Below are positions 35,366-49,300 of a stretch of DNA of 64,000 nt, piece by piece. Below the pieces are notes generated by a model. It ran no database searches and was not told where the DNA came from. It saw nothing but the letters and a program-made list of their open reading frames with translations. Each line of letters starts with the position of its first letter. Position 1 is the stretch's first letter. Location: NCBI GenBank assembly GCA_007644065.1, contig VJWN01000017.1, forward strand, positions 1 to 64,000. Direction: 5' to 3'. This stretch comes from Margaritispora aquatica (Eukaryota > Ascomycota > Leotiomycetes > Helotiales > Discinellaceae). The position numbers and the translations under genes are program-made.

Positions 35366-36080
35366 GGCGGAGGCGTTGACTTGGACATATGGCGTTATGA
35401 GTGAGCTAGTTCTTGAGATAGAAAGGTGCATGTCAGGTGTAAGTGTCTGTACAGTACGGATACCACTATTGTATATTCGGAGAGAACCAAGTATAGAAAG
35501 AATGATTCTGGTTTAATGCTCTCGAGAATGAGGGAAGAAACGCACTTTCTCCATTGATCAGAAATCAAATGACCTTGTGCATCGACATCAAGAGTCAAGG
35601 CCAAAGCTCTATGTTAGTGCAGATCACCTTGACAGTTGTCCATTTCAGATTAATCCCTTGTGTGCAAAGCTTCAACATCACCCAAGAAGTTATAGCCACC
35701 TCTTGTCGTGTCCCACCAGCCGAACAAAAGATCCTTTCCGTCCAATCAAAATGGCAAACACAAGACACCTCCCGTGTCGTAGTAGATGCTCCACAATATC
35801 TGGTCATACATTTCTCCTTTTATCTCGCCAGCCTCTCTTAAACCCTAACAAGTGGTGAATATATATACAACAACTACATATATGATTCAAGCAATAAGGT
35901 AGTGAGTGTATTGACATATCCTGTATTTTCTTACTCTTCACCACGGAAGGATTAGTTCCGATATCGATTGTCGGAGAATTCCCTGCGAATGAATTCTGTT
36001 TAAAGCAGACGGACGTGTGAAAGTGATTAACCAACATTAGTATCAATCAGTGAGCTCTTCATGCTTTATACATCCTCGAA
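35366..36080. other. Convergent 3' region, no gene seen
   Basis: Spacer between the vps54 stop and the stop of the membrane-protein gene. Only short chance frames were seen. Confidence 0.4.
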
Positions 36081-37139
36081 TCACTTCTTCCCACCCCCAA
36101 TTAGCCCAACCCTCTCTTCATCACCACCAGAACTGCCCGCTCCCTCTCCGTCAACAATTTCTCCATCTTCCATACTCCCATCCAAGCCAGTACTCTCCAT
36201 CCTACCCAAAACATCTCCTCTACCCTCCTCGTTACAAACATCCTCTCCATCTTCATCAAGTGCATCAGCACAACACCACCCCTGACACATCTCCACAGCC
36301 TTAACAACCACCTGGCCACCAAGCATGCCAAACACAGCGACGACTAAGAGCGGCGCGGCAAGAACCCATCCAACAGACTCCAAAAGGACCGTTTCTCTAA
36401 ATACCCACCAGCCCTTCGTCCTACGCTTCCCAAACAGATCCTTAAACAGCAGTCCCCAAGCGCCCAGGCCGATGCTCGCGAAGACGGCAGGGATACAAAA
36501 AAGTACCCAGTAACAGATCGAGGTTGGTGTGTCGTGTAGCGGACCCCAGACGCAGAAGAGGATGGATTGAATGGTGAGAGAGAGGAGGAAGAGTGATGTT
36601 AGCGAGGCGAGGAGGGAGGCTGTGCCGACTACGAAGCAGTGTGCGGCTGATTTCTTGGGGGTGGTTTTTGTAGTGGTTAGAGACGTTGCTGCTTCTGCTG
36701 GTGCTGTGGATGCTGGTGTTGTGGATGTTGAAGCCAGAGGTGGTGCATAAGGAGGTGGTTCTTCGCCATCCACCAACCCCATGCTTAAACCCATGCCTAA
36801 CTCGAGATCTCTTTCCTCAGCAACTGGCTTAGGTATGGCCGTCGTCTCTCCACCTTCTACTGTTTCTGTCGCCATCGTTTCCAGCTGTATGCCCTCCTCT
36901 TCAGGCTTCTTCGTCTCTTCAGGCGCAGGAGGCAGACATAACCTAACTATCTGTGTCATACTAATGCTTAGTGCGAAGAACGTGATGAAGAGGAACAGCA
37001 AAACCCAGCCGTGGTCTCGCAGCGGCGCGAAGAATAGTGCGTATTGATGGCATTGTCTGAGATCAGGTTCTTTCTTTGCTCCTCCTTTCAAGAAGGCAGC
37101 TGCTTCCTTTTGGATGGCATCGAGGTGATCATTTGTCAT
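36081..37139 (-). CDS. Predicted four-helix membrane protein with PPPY motif
   Basis: A single 352-residue exon. I do not recognise the family. Hydrophobic segments lie at about 45-66 (WVLLFLFITFFALSISMTQIV), 170-195 (VGTASLLASLTSLFLLSLTI), 205-232 and 255-280. Between the first two lies a Pro/Thr/Glu-rich loop of about 100 residues containing PPPY, the ligand of WW domains such as those of the Rsp5/Nedd4 ubiquitin ligase. The C-terminal about 70 residues are acidic and Gly/Ser-rich. A small integral membrane protein or adaptor at an endomembrane is plausible; function is not assignable. It is adjacent to the trafficking gene vps54, but in the opposite orientation. Confidence 0.65.
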   Translation of the reverse strand: MTNDHLDAIQKEAAAFLKGGAKKEPDLRQCHQYALFFAPLRDHGWVLLFLFITFFALSISMTQIVRLCLPPAPEETKKPEEEGIQLETMATETVEGGETTAIPKPVAEERDLELGMGLSMGLVDGEEPPPYAPPLASTSTTPASTAPAEAATSLTTTKTTPKKSAAHCFVVGTASLLASLTSLFLLSLTIQSILFCVWGPLHDTPTSICYWVLFCIPAVFASIGLGAWGLLFKDLFGKRRTKGWWVFRETVLLESVGWVLAAPLLVVAVFGMLGGQVVVKAVEMCQGWCCADALDEDGEDVCNEEGRGDVLGRMESTGLDGSMEDGEIVDGEGAGSSGGDEERVGLIGGGKK

Positions 37140-38003
37140 ATTGACCTTGATTTTTATCGATTCAACGGGACAGTATGCTTTATCTTTGTTGCTATCGCGC
37201 GAAGAGCTGTTGTGAGGTGATGGCCTGCTGACTTAGGCGGAGTGTCGTCGTCCTCGCTAAACCCGTCGTAAAAAGAAGGTGCACAAGTTAGGAAAGACTC
37301 TTTCGATTACAGAGAGATGATCCCAAAGTATAAGAATCGTAGAACAAACTACGCTAATTAAATCGAGGCTGAAAATAACGGAAGTGCAACAAATACAGAA
37401 ATGAGGGGAAAGCGGGCTCATTTGCAGGTCAGCATGCCAGCTTGTGATGCTGCGCCCTCAACCCGCATGAGGGCATTCCCAATTGGACAGGACGACTTGA
37501 CAGGCAGTTCAAAATCAGCCTCAGCCATCTGCCTACTGACGAGACTCAGCCCTACAGCACAATGATGAGGCCTTTCTGATTGATATCTGACGACATAAAC
37601 TACTGGGCTAGCAGAGTTTCAAACAAAAAGATGCAAAAAATCGTGGGTTTATCGAAAACCATAGGGTTCTTAAGCTAGAGACATTCATGTCACCAGCATG
37701 ATCTCACAGCCACCCAGACACACAGAGTAACATCGATTGGAGTAAATCATTCATGATCTGAGCAGACGAACTGCTTCCTCAGAGTCCAAACAGCTCTGTA
37801 TCTACTTTATCATACAGACGCCAAATTTCTTTCGGCGATGAAGCTGACAAAAACTGGACGGGCATTCCCCATAATCAAAACAGCCCACATAGTTCCTCAA
37901 CCCGAGTTTTCCTTTTGTGTATCTTTGGCAGAATTATGCCATTCGGGTCTTGCCCTTCGTCACAACCACGGTAGAGTTTTGCATTATCTGTATATTTTAC
38001 CCA
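37140..38003. other. Intergenic, no gene seen
   Basis: 5' side of the membrane-protein gene and 3' side of the kinase gene. No supported coding or RNA feature. Confidence 0.4.
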
Positions 38004-41000
38004 TTAACCAGTCATCTCAACAGCCTTTGAGATTGCTACCTCAACACCAGCAGCTGGTGGAGCAACTTGTAGCCTCTTCGCTTCCCGATCAGCAGCTTCA
38101 CCCTCCGGACCTCGCTTCTTTTCTTTGTCTGCCTTAGTGGTTGCATCTTTCTGCGCTTGACGACGGGCTTCTTTGTCTTTTCTCTCGTTCTCCTTGCGAA
38201 GTGCTTTGGATTCAAACTCATGCCAGTCACCCTCCAGCTGTGCAAGTCTATAAATTGTCAGCATCCATTGAAAAGACAGTTAAGGTACCGGAAACTTACT
38301 CTATAGCTTGCTTGGGTTCCGGTGACTCAGTGGTAAAGTAAGGGTGCTCTAAAACATCTGAAGCCGAAGGTCTCTTGACAGGATCATATTGAAACATGGC
38401 TTCCAAGAGTTCGAAAGCGTGAGGCGTGACTCGATCTCTGTACTTCTCTGCAAAGACATTGGGCCTACGAGCTGTAGGTCTGAGAAGTTCGAACCATGCC
38501 ATATCCACCAGTCCAGGCCAATCGGCCTTGTTTGGTGTTCCAAGCACAGCATAGATTTTCTCAAGTTGACTTATCTCACCTCCATCTCCAGGAAAGATAG
38601 CATGCCTGGTGAAGATTTCGACCAAGACACAAGCAGCACTCCAAATATCCACAGCAGGTCCGTACTGCGTCTCGCCAAGCAAAAGCTCCGGAGATCGATA
38701 CCAGATTGTGATGACCCGATTGGTATAATCGAGTTGTCTTCGCTTGGCGTAAAATCTTGCTAATCCAAAATCTGCGAGCTTCAATTGCCCTTCGTTACTG
38801 ACCAGAATATTTGCTGCTTTTATGTCCCGGTGCAGGACGCCACGGCGATGAAGATAATCCAGACCTTCGAAGAGTTGCTTGGCTAGGTGCTTTTTGTGGC
38901 AAGCTTCAAGCTTGAAACTGGGGTGATTAAGCAAACCAGTAAGATCATGAGACAAGTATTCGAAAACCATAAAACAGTCGTTCTTTTCCACCATCACCTC
39001 CTTGAGGTTGACGATATTCGGGTGCTTTAATGACTGAAGCAGTTTGATTTCTCGTACTGCTGTCACTGGGAAACCATCTCGTTCGCCTTCCATACGGATC
39101 TTCTTCAATGCCACCATGCTCTTGGTATAAACATGAATTGCTTTGAAGACTTTCCCGTAAGTGCCAGATCCGACAACCGACTCGTTACCAGGCTTGCGAT
39201 AATACACCGAGTCGGACTTTTTGAAGTCGTCTTCGAGTGAGGGACGGGGTTTTGCTCGCTTCATGATTTTCTTGACCTTTCGCGTAGTTGGGGCAGGTGG
39301 CTCGGTTCTGAAATCTTGTCTACGAGCTGATGCTGGCTCTGTTGGAATCGCTCTTGGTCCTCTAGGTCGATCAGGACTTGTCTGAACAACATTTCGAACC
39401 GAGGCAGCATTAAGTTTCTGTGATATCTCGGGTTTGGGAGCTGTGGGAATAGCCTTCGAAGGACCTTTGAAAGCAAAGCTGAACCTGGAAGAATTTTGTT
39501 GGCTTTGAGGACCTGTGGGTGGAGGTCTACTTGGAGGCGGCATCTGCTCTTCATCCTTTTTCTTGCTTTCCTCTTTATCTTCTACCCGTAATTCCTTGGA
39601 CGGTCGGAATAGATCCTCTGCATCTTCCTCCTCTTCTTGCTGAGCAGGAGGTTGAGGTTGAGGAGTTCCATGATTGGAACCTTGCTGGCTAGGAAATTGT
39701 GGTTGAGGCGAGGCGTGCTGTGGAGTGACATTGCCTGGACTGTTGTGTATTCCACGACCTACTCCTGGCGTTATGTTGGCGTTCCAATGGTTACCAAAAT
39801 GGCCACCACGTCCACCTCGATGGTCGCCGCGACCGCCCCTTTGGATGAAGTTGTTGCCTCTGAAATTTCCTCGACCACCTCGGAAGTTTTGTTGGGAGTA
39901 TGTTTGGTTCATAGGCCCAGTCGGCGCTTGATATGGGGGTGATTGGGCTTGATTGTTGTAAAACTGAGCTTGCGGACCGGTAGGCGTTGCATAGCCTTGC
40001 TGTGGCTGTTGGTAATTTTGAGGATATTGCCTGTGTTCGAATCAGTTTCAATACTACTACACTACGAGAAGATGTACTTACTGTGGAGGAGAGTACTGTG
40101 GCTGCTGTTGTTGCTGCTGCTGTTGCTGAGCACCCCAATTACCTCTTCCAGCAGAGTATGGAGATTGGGCTTGTGGTGAACCATGATAAGAGCCAGGATG
40201 AGACCCAGGGGTCATCTGATGTTGGGGAGACTGAGAATATTGCCTTGGGTCAACTTGCATCGGCTGGCTGTATTGCTTCAGTGGAAAAGCTGCCGCCATA
40301 GGATTGTTGTTGGGATAGCCATGTTGCTGACCACCATAGTAACCTCGTCCAGCCATTTTTTCGGATTTTACTTCAATACTGTTGGCACCCGAAGCGGCGC
40401 CAGGTGGTGGTCGTGCTCCCTTAACCTCAATACTATTGGCACCAGAAGCCGATGGAAACTTCTGACTCTTGGACTTCGAATTTCCTGATCTATACTCTTC
40501 AGCCCTTGAGGCTCTGCCACCTCTCTCCCGCCTTGGAGATTGACCTCTGGAACCTCTCGGGCCGGTAGGGGCACCTGGGGATGCGTTACGAGATTCACCT
40601 GAATGCTCGTATCGGTCAACGAGTGGAGATCTCCGGCGGGCTTGAGGGGATCTGTCTTTCGTCTTTTCCTTCTCCTCCTTCTCTTCAAATATATCCTTTG
40701 CACGAGGCGGAACTGGTGACCTCTCACGACGCCTTTCGGAATCTCTTGCCGGGGAACGATTTCGTTTGGAAAAGCTATCTCGGCGATGGTTAGAACTGTC
40801 ACGGTGAGATTCAGTCCTGCTGCGACGGGGACTCGGTGACCTGTTTCGCCTCCCACTTGTGCCTCCCTCTCGATTTCTAGATTTACCCTCCGATCGCGTA
40901 TCTGATGGCCCACGTTCGGATGATCGTTTACGTGCTGGAGGCGGAGTTATATCTCGTCGCTTTCTTTCCTGGCGTGATGATGCCACTGACCCTCCCTCCC

Positions 41001-41508
41001 CACGCGACCGACTACGCGATGAAGCCTTTCTCGATTTTTTGTGATGACTGCGTGATGGCGACGGGCTGCGAGATTTGCGACGTTTACTGGATGATGGTGA
41101 ATGATGGGTACCAGTATGTTTCGGCCTGTCAGATCCTCGTGTGTCCAGCAATTCTCTTCCTCGGTTTCGTTCTCGAACCTCCTCTCTCGAATCTCTGATG
41201 GGTGATCGTGAATGTCTGCGTCTGCGATCACGGCTGCGATTTCTCTCCCTTTCCCTATCTCTATCCCTATCCCTCTCTCTCGGTCTGTCGTCCCTGGGCG
41301 ATATAGGCCTTGATTTGACAGGTGTGCGGTCTCTAGGCTTCAATTCCCTCTCTCTTTCCCGGTCACCTTCTGGACGACGCGAAGTAGGGGATCGCGATCT
41401 TCTTTGGCGGCTGATTCCTCGATCTACTCTACCTCGGTCTCTGCGATCGTCTCCGTGGCTCCAGCTGTCTTTCATTTCGACATCCCGAGGGCGAGAAAGT
41501 TGTGGCAT
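38004..41508 (-). CDS. ctk1: CTD kinase catalytic subunit, Ctk1/CDK12-type
   Basis: Three exons: 41508-40082, 40030-38300 and 38247-38004. The sum is 3,402 nt, or 1,133 residues. The kinase domain spans about 753-1041. The glycine loop is GSGTYG (763-768), the catalytic Lys is 785 in VALKK, the catalytic loop HRD is 876-878, DFG is 896-898, and the activation-loop Thr is 912 in DYTNRVIT. The cyclin-binding helix reads PVTAVREIK, as expected for Ctk1/CDK12, which phosphorylates Ser2 of the RNA polymerase II CTD. The N-terminal about 350 residues are Arg/Ser/Asp-rich (RS-like); a poly-Gln run and a Gln/Pro-rich section follow. RGG motifs lie just before the kinase. The start MPQLSRPRD was chosen over upstream in-frame Met because the upstream peptide looks non-coding. 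Confidence 0.93.
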
Positions 41509-44284
41509 CTTGATGGTCGTCTGTTGGAGTATCTGAAAAGCGAGCCCAGAGATGGCCGATGCTCTTTTGGGTTTAGCGCCGAAGCCCTGATTGTGTAGGA
41601 TGAATAAGGAGATAGTGTCGAACAGCAAGAGACATAAAGCAAAGAATATGCAACGCAGTCCAACATGAGAAAGAGAATAATAGAATAGCAAACCAATCCC
41701 GCTTGTCTTTCCTTCAATTCCACAACGATCAGCTTACCGTGTTGTCTGTGTGATGTCGACAGATTTGAGGTTCAGAACTTGAGCCTTGAGCCCCCAGTCA
41801 CTATTTCCAGCGGCTTTCCGCTCGTACCCTCCACTGTATTCGGAAGAGATGCGAATTATAATAATCAAGTCACACAAGCATGGAAATTATCTACGATGAT
41901 CTCAAAATGCGAGGATAGTACCTCAATACCCAACCTTCTGCTTCAACTCTTTATCACATCACCTTTGGTCATCTTGTGCCGCTTGCTCAGGAAATGGCTC
42001 CGAAGCCTCACAAAGCACAAATGGCTTTGTCAAATCCCAACTTTCTGACGATATAGCGAACTGGAATGATGTTGAGCCTCTCTGTGTGGACAGAGAATGT
42101 TTGATAATGCTGCCATGTCTGTTGACCAGCATGGCTGTGACTGATAATAATGACGAGGAAGCTGCCATATTGTGTTGTAGACTGTAAAAACACAACATGG
42201 CCTTGGCCTCGAGGATTGAAGTGCTCAGATGAAAAAGAGCATGCTGTTTTCGACACGCTGTTGAGTTCCTTTACATAGCACAACCTCCACATGCAAATTC
42301 CATGGTCGCTATGTGTTGCAAAAAAGTTGGAAAGATATCGTTCGTAGCATTGGTGGTGCATCAGAACTTCTTTGGCATTCGTCGTACCTCCGCCATGACG
42401 ATACTGCTGTCGCAGCCGTATTCTGGAACACAGGCACTTCCAACGTTCAATGTATCTGTGATGTTGCTCGATACGCCAGGCCATGTTGGCCGCACCAGCA
42501 ATCGCCTCTAGACGTCATGCATGCTTGACATTTCTGACATATTCATGGGCTGTGAGTTAGATATACTTGCTAGTGAACGATTTTCACAATCCTGTGCCGC
42601 GAATAGACAGTAGACGCGTTAACAGCTAGTGTGGTGCGTTGAATAAGCCAGGAGTATCAGTCCACTGAGGCTATCAAAACCTTGCCGGATGATACATAGA
42701 TCCTAAGTTGTATTTTATCCGGTCAATTTCTCAGTCCCAATCTCAACTATCCAGCACTCCAGAATGGTAAGCTCATGATGATGTCGGTCTCAGGGGTGGA
42801 CATGTTCGCACTTCCGTCTTGGTGTATAGTCGCACATTGGTAGATTCTACCCGCAGTAACTTCTCATACATCGCTCTGAATGTTGCTATGCTGTCGACAT
42901 AATGAATAATGGGTGCGGACGATGGACTTGCAGATCCGCCTTTCAACTCGTTATGTATGGAAAGGTGCGCGATGTTGTGGTTGCAATATGGAAGCCATCG
43001 CCGCCTCCTCAGGTATCAAGCATCGTTCTTTTCAAATCCCTCAAATATCTCCATCGCATTTCGCTTCTTGAAGTGAGCCGTTGTGAAGCCTGCTATCTCT
43101 TCATCATTGACTTGTCGTGGTGCAGAGCTGACTGGAGAAGCTGGGGCTTGCAGTCCAACAACCTGACCGCTGTCTCGACGCCTTACCAAAAACAACTTAG
43201 ACTATGATCATGTGATCTCTTACCTGGATTGAGGTGACCATCAACTGAGGTTCTGCTAAGACATCTTTTTGATCGACACAACATTGGAATATTCCAAATG
43301 TCTCATAGATTATTCCTGCATATTGTGTTGTGTGCACGTAAATACCCTCAAATTTAAAATGTAGGACTCGACATAGACTTCTGTTTTAATCGACCGGTTT
43401 AAAATCACAACTTAAAGTGTGAGATCTCTCTCGGCAATGGTCTAGAAACCGAAATTTCTGGTTTTGGGATATATGCCCTTGCAAGGTGCATAATATTGAT
43501 TATATGTTTTGAAATCGCGTAACATTCTACCTTCTTGTTCATAAATAGAAACCAAAAGAAACCCCCATTAATCAAGTACTATACCTGCCAGCAGATCATC
43601 AATCATAAGATATTATACTAAAATGAATGATACAGAAATGGAAACCATCAATCTCGCTTATTGCTAAAAGGAATAAAATCGTTTATGATCGAGCTTCAAA
43701 ATTGATCAACAGGAAAAGTTATATATTTTTATTAAAAAAAATACCGACTAATTCTTTGGGATATATGTTTCCTATGAAATCAATTCACAGAGTTCGTGAT
43801 GCTTCTGTTTAATACTCTGCTATCTCTTCTCCCTTTGCCTACCTCCGAAAAAAAAAGCGAATCAAGCGAAAAAGCACCAAGGTACGAGTTAGTACGTATG
43901 TTCCTATGGCTCAATGGAAGATGCTGAGGTTCAACCTCGTATTATGTTTCTGGTGGATGGCCTCCGTACGCCAACCCTTCCTCCCTTTGTGTATCCGTCT
44001 AACGCTAAGAGTTTGGGAAGAATCTTGAGACAGTAGTTTAGAATTTGCCCTTAGGGCTAGTCTCATTCACTGGTAGAAGTTTAAACAGACAGTCAAACTT
44101 GGTTCGTTCAGACCGGCACTGTTGATAGGCAGAGGTTTCGTTGAAAGAAAATTGAGATTCATAACTTGATTGGCAAGTCTGCCATGAACGCCATGCCTTC
44201 ATAATGCTACAAAACTCCTAACCACTATGATCCGAGGTATCCCCGAAGTCCTACACATTCATCACATTCCTAAGCATATTTCAC
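41509..44284. other. Gene-poor stretch with a possible decayed gene
   Basis: No recognised gene. On the minus strand a 158-codon frame at 42,008-42,484, and further short coding-like frames at about 42,780-43,180, could be pieces of a disabled gene. I do not recognise the family. The rest looks like ordinary non-coding sequence. Confidence 0.4.
42008..42484 (-). pseudogene. Possible remnant of an unknown gene
   Basis: A 158-residue open frame with a composition rich in Arg, His, Cys and Trp (MAWRIEQHHRYIERWKC at its start). It has no clean start context and no family resemblance that I know. It may be a fragment of a larger degraded gene that extends toward 43,180 in other frames, or a chance frame. 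I list it only so that it can be checked. Confidence 0.2.
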
Positions 44285-45815
<1,531 letters not shown>

Positions 45816-46324
45816 CTTTGCTGTTCACGAAAGCTGAATAGTAGGTAGGAGTTTGTGTGGTAGAAGTCGGCTGTTGTTTGAACTTTCTCGTAGCAGTTGA
45901 ATATCTTTCTCGTTCCCCAGGTCGTGATGAAAGACGCGCTTCGCGTTGAGTGCTTTCTGGTGGGGCTTAGCCAGCTTCGGCTTGCCTTAGGCGGCCGCTA
46001 GTGGCTGGACCTCGATTGTTCGATGACATGAAGCGAAAGGCTGGGTTGATGCTGCTGCTCGACTTTGGTTTTTGTTTTCTCTCGACGAGAAACATCAATT
46101 CAATCACTTTGGTTACCACCACGAGCTAGGGGAAAGTGAGTGCAAGAGGAAGAATAGTTAGATTGTTAAGCTACGGTTTTATTCTGCAGAACCTTTTATT
46201 TGCCAGGTCGAAAACACAACAGCTCTTGCGGTAATAGCAAGCTGCACCCCACATTCGCCTTCAATCTCGACTCGAATACTACCACAGTCAACATAATACA
46301 AGCGCACATTGCGCCAACACAAAG
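45816..46324. promoter_or_regulatory. Divergent promoter region of hat2 and xrn1
   Basis: 509 bp between the two start codons must contain both promoters. No specific factor site is evident apart from GC-rich runs near 45,930-46,010. Confidence 0.5.
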
Positions 46325-49300
46325 ATGGGTGTTCCAAAGTTCTTCCGATGGATGAGCGAGCGGTATCCTGCAATCTCGCAGTTGATTGCAGAGAATCGCA
46401 TTCCTGAATTTGATTGCCTCTACCTAGATATGAATGGCATCATTCATAACTGTACTCACAAAGACTCTGACGATGCAACGTTCAGAATGACAGAGGAGCA
46501 GATGTTCATTTCGATTTTCAACTACATCGAGCATTTATTTGGGAAGATCAAGCCAAAGAAACTGTTTTATATGGCCATTGATGGAGTTGCGCCCCGAGCA
46601 AAGATGAACCAGCAGCGAGCCCGAAGATTTCGAACTGCATTGGACGTGGAGGTAGCAAGAGATAAGGCTATCAGGGAAGGCAAAGAAATGCCCAAAGAGG
46701 AAGCCTTTGATAGTAACGCTATCACCCCAGGTTTGCCACCAACTTGCACGTATACATCCCATACTGACTAATTCAGGTACTGCCTTTATGCACAAGTTGA
46801 CACAGCAACTGAAATATTTCATTAATAAGAAGGTCTCGGAAGACGTAGAATGGCAAGGCGTTCAGGTTGTGCTGTCTGGCCACGAAGTGCCTGGTGAGGG
46901 AGAGCATAAGATTATGGAATACATTCGACTAGCGAAAGCACAGCCGGACTACGACCCCAATGTAAGGCATTGTCTTTATGGATTGGATGCCGACTTGATC
47001 ATGTTGGGACTCTTAAGTCACGATCCACATTTCTGTCTCTTGAGAGAAGAGGTCACATTTGGGAGGCAGAGCAAATCAAAGTCCAAGGAACTGGAACATC
47101 AGAATTTTTATCTCATGCATTTGTGCATTGTTAGAGAATACTTGGAGCTGGAATTCCAAGAGCTAAAGGAACCGGGCATTATCGACTTTCCTTTCGATCT
47201 GGAGCGAGTTATTGACGATTTCATTTTGATGGCGTTTTTCGTTGGTAACGATTTCCTTCCAAATCTACCAAACCTTCACATCAATGAAGGAGCGCTGGCT
47301 CTTATGTTCAAAATATATAAGACTGTTCTTCCAAAATGTGGTGGATATATCAATGAGAGTGGTGTAATTAAGATGGAAAGGCTAGCAATCCTGCTTGATG
47401 AGCTTTCTCACGTGGAATACCGATTTTTCGAGTCTGAGAGCTCGAACGAATCGTGGTTCAAGGGAAAGCAGATGGCCAAGGAAGACGTCATGGTTAAGGG
47501 AAAGACCAAGGGAAAGTTGACTATGACCACTCCCCAACGAGATATCTGGACTCAGGTCAAGAAGTACGTAACCAGTCGTGTTCAAACACCATTGAACCTT
47601 TCTACCAGCCTCCCGGCTGCAGATAGAAAGTTTGTCCAGGATCTTGCAGAAAGTCTGCATTTGGAATGGAAGACGATTGAAAACGAACAGGGCGATCGCC
47701 ATCTTCAACTTACCTTCCCACCAAAGTTGGACGGAGATGATGAAGACGAGGAGGAGGACGAGGATGAAGAGTCACAGCTTGCTGTGCTCAGAATCGTGAA
47801 GCAGTACGACAATGCAAAGGTGGTCGATGTCACCAAAGCCGAGATCCAGGCTGAGATGGATGCAAAGTATGAGGCTAAATTCCAGGAATGGAAGGACAAA
47901 TACTATGAGGGCAAATTTGAGTGGGATCGGAAGAACGAGACTGAGCTGACCAAACTATGTGAAAACTATGTCCAAGGCCTGCAGTGGGTTCTCTATTACT
48001 ACTATAGAGGAGTTGTATCTTGGCCATGGTTTTACCAATACCACTATTCGCCAATGATCTCAGGTATGTATCCACGACTTTTATGGTCTTAAATCTAACA
48101 GTTCCCACAGATGTCATCAAGGGCCTCAAAGCAGATGTCAACTTCAAGCTTGGACAACCCTTTCATCCTTATGAACAGTTGATGGGTGTCCTTCCTGATA
48201 GAAGTAAGAAGATTGTGCCAGTCGTCTACCATGACCTCATGACAAATCCCAACTCACCAATCATTGACTTCTACCCCCGCGACTTCGAGCTTGATATGAA
48301 CGGCAAGAAGATGGAGTGGGAAGCAGTTGTTAAGATTCCATTCATCGACGAGAAGCGCCTGCTTGAAGCCATGGCTCCTAAGAATTTGCTTCTTAGTGAG
48401 GATGAGAAATTCCGAAATGAGTTTGGTGTATCTCTCAAGTTCACTTATGACCCCAATGTCGATTTCGTCCATCCATCTTCGTTGGTCGGTATCTTTCCAG
48501 ACATCGCTCATTGCCACTGTGTTGAAAATACCTTCGAATTGCCTCCAATCGAGGGTTTGGAATATCATGTTGGTTTGATGAATGGTGTCAAGCTTGGAGA
48601 TTCCGCACTTGCTGGCTTTCCTAGCTTGGCGACCATTCCCTACAATGCGACCCTGGGATTCCACGGTGTTAATGTCTTCTCGCAAGATAGCCGAAATGAG
48701 AGTATGGTGGTTACAATCATGGATTCTGAGATGCGGACAAACGCTAAGACTGCTGCAATGAAGCTTGGCCAGCGTGTCTTTGTGGGATACCCATTTTTGA
48801 ACGAAGGAAAGGTTGTGAGAGTCTCAGATGAGCTTTTTAACTATCTTCCTTCAGATAACGGACCGCCTCATCAGGTGCCTCATGGTCCCAGAGACATTGA
48901 AGAATTCCGCAAAAAGGCTATGCGCATTGAAGAGAATTACAGCAAGCGTCTCGGTATCATAATCGGTCCAGTTGAGTCAATTACTCATGTCGAGATGCTG
49001 AAGGGCTTGAGAAAGACTGATGAGGGTGCCACGATTAAGGAGTATGCTGTTATTCCTGGAATGGAAACAGACTTTGCTTCTCAGATTGTGGTTGATGAAG
49101 TCATCAGCGAAGATCCTCGATTCTTAGAAAAGAAATCTGTCCCTATCGATGAGGAGTTCCCGATTGGTTCCAGGGCTTTCTTCCTAGGAGACTTCAACTA
49201 CGGCAGGCCTTTGGAAGTCATCAGCCACTCCGATAATAAGGCAGAGATTTGGTTATCCATAATCAAAGGAAAAGAAGCTGAGTTTGGTCATGATGCACTT

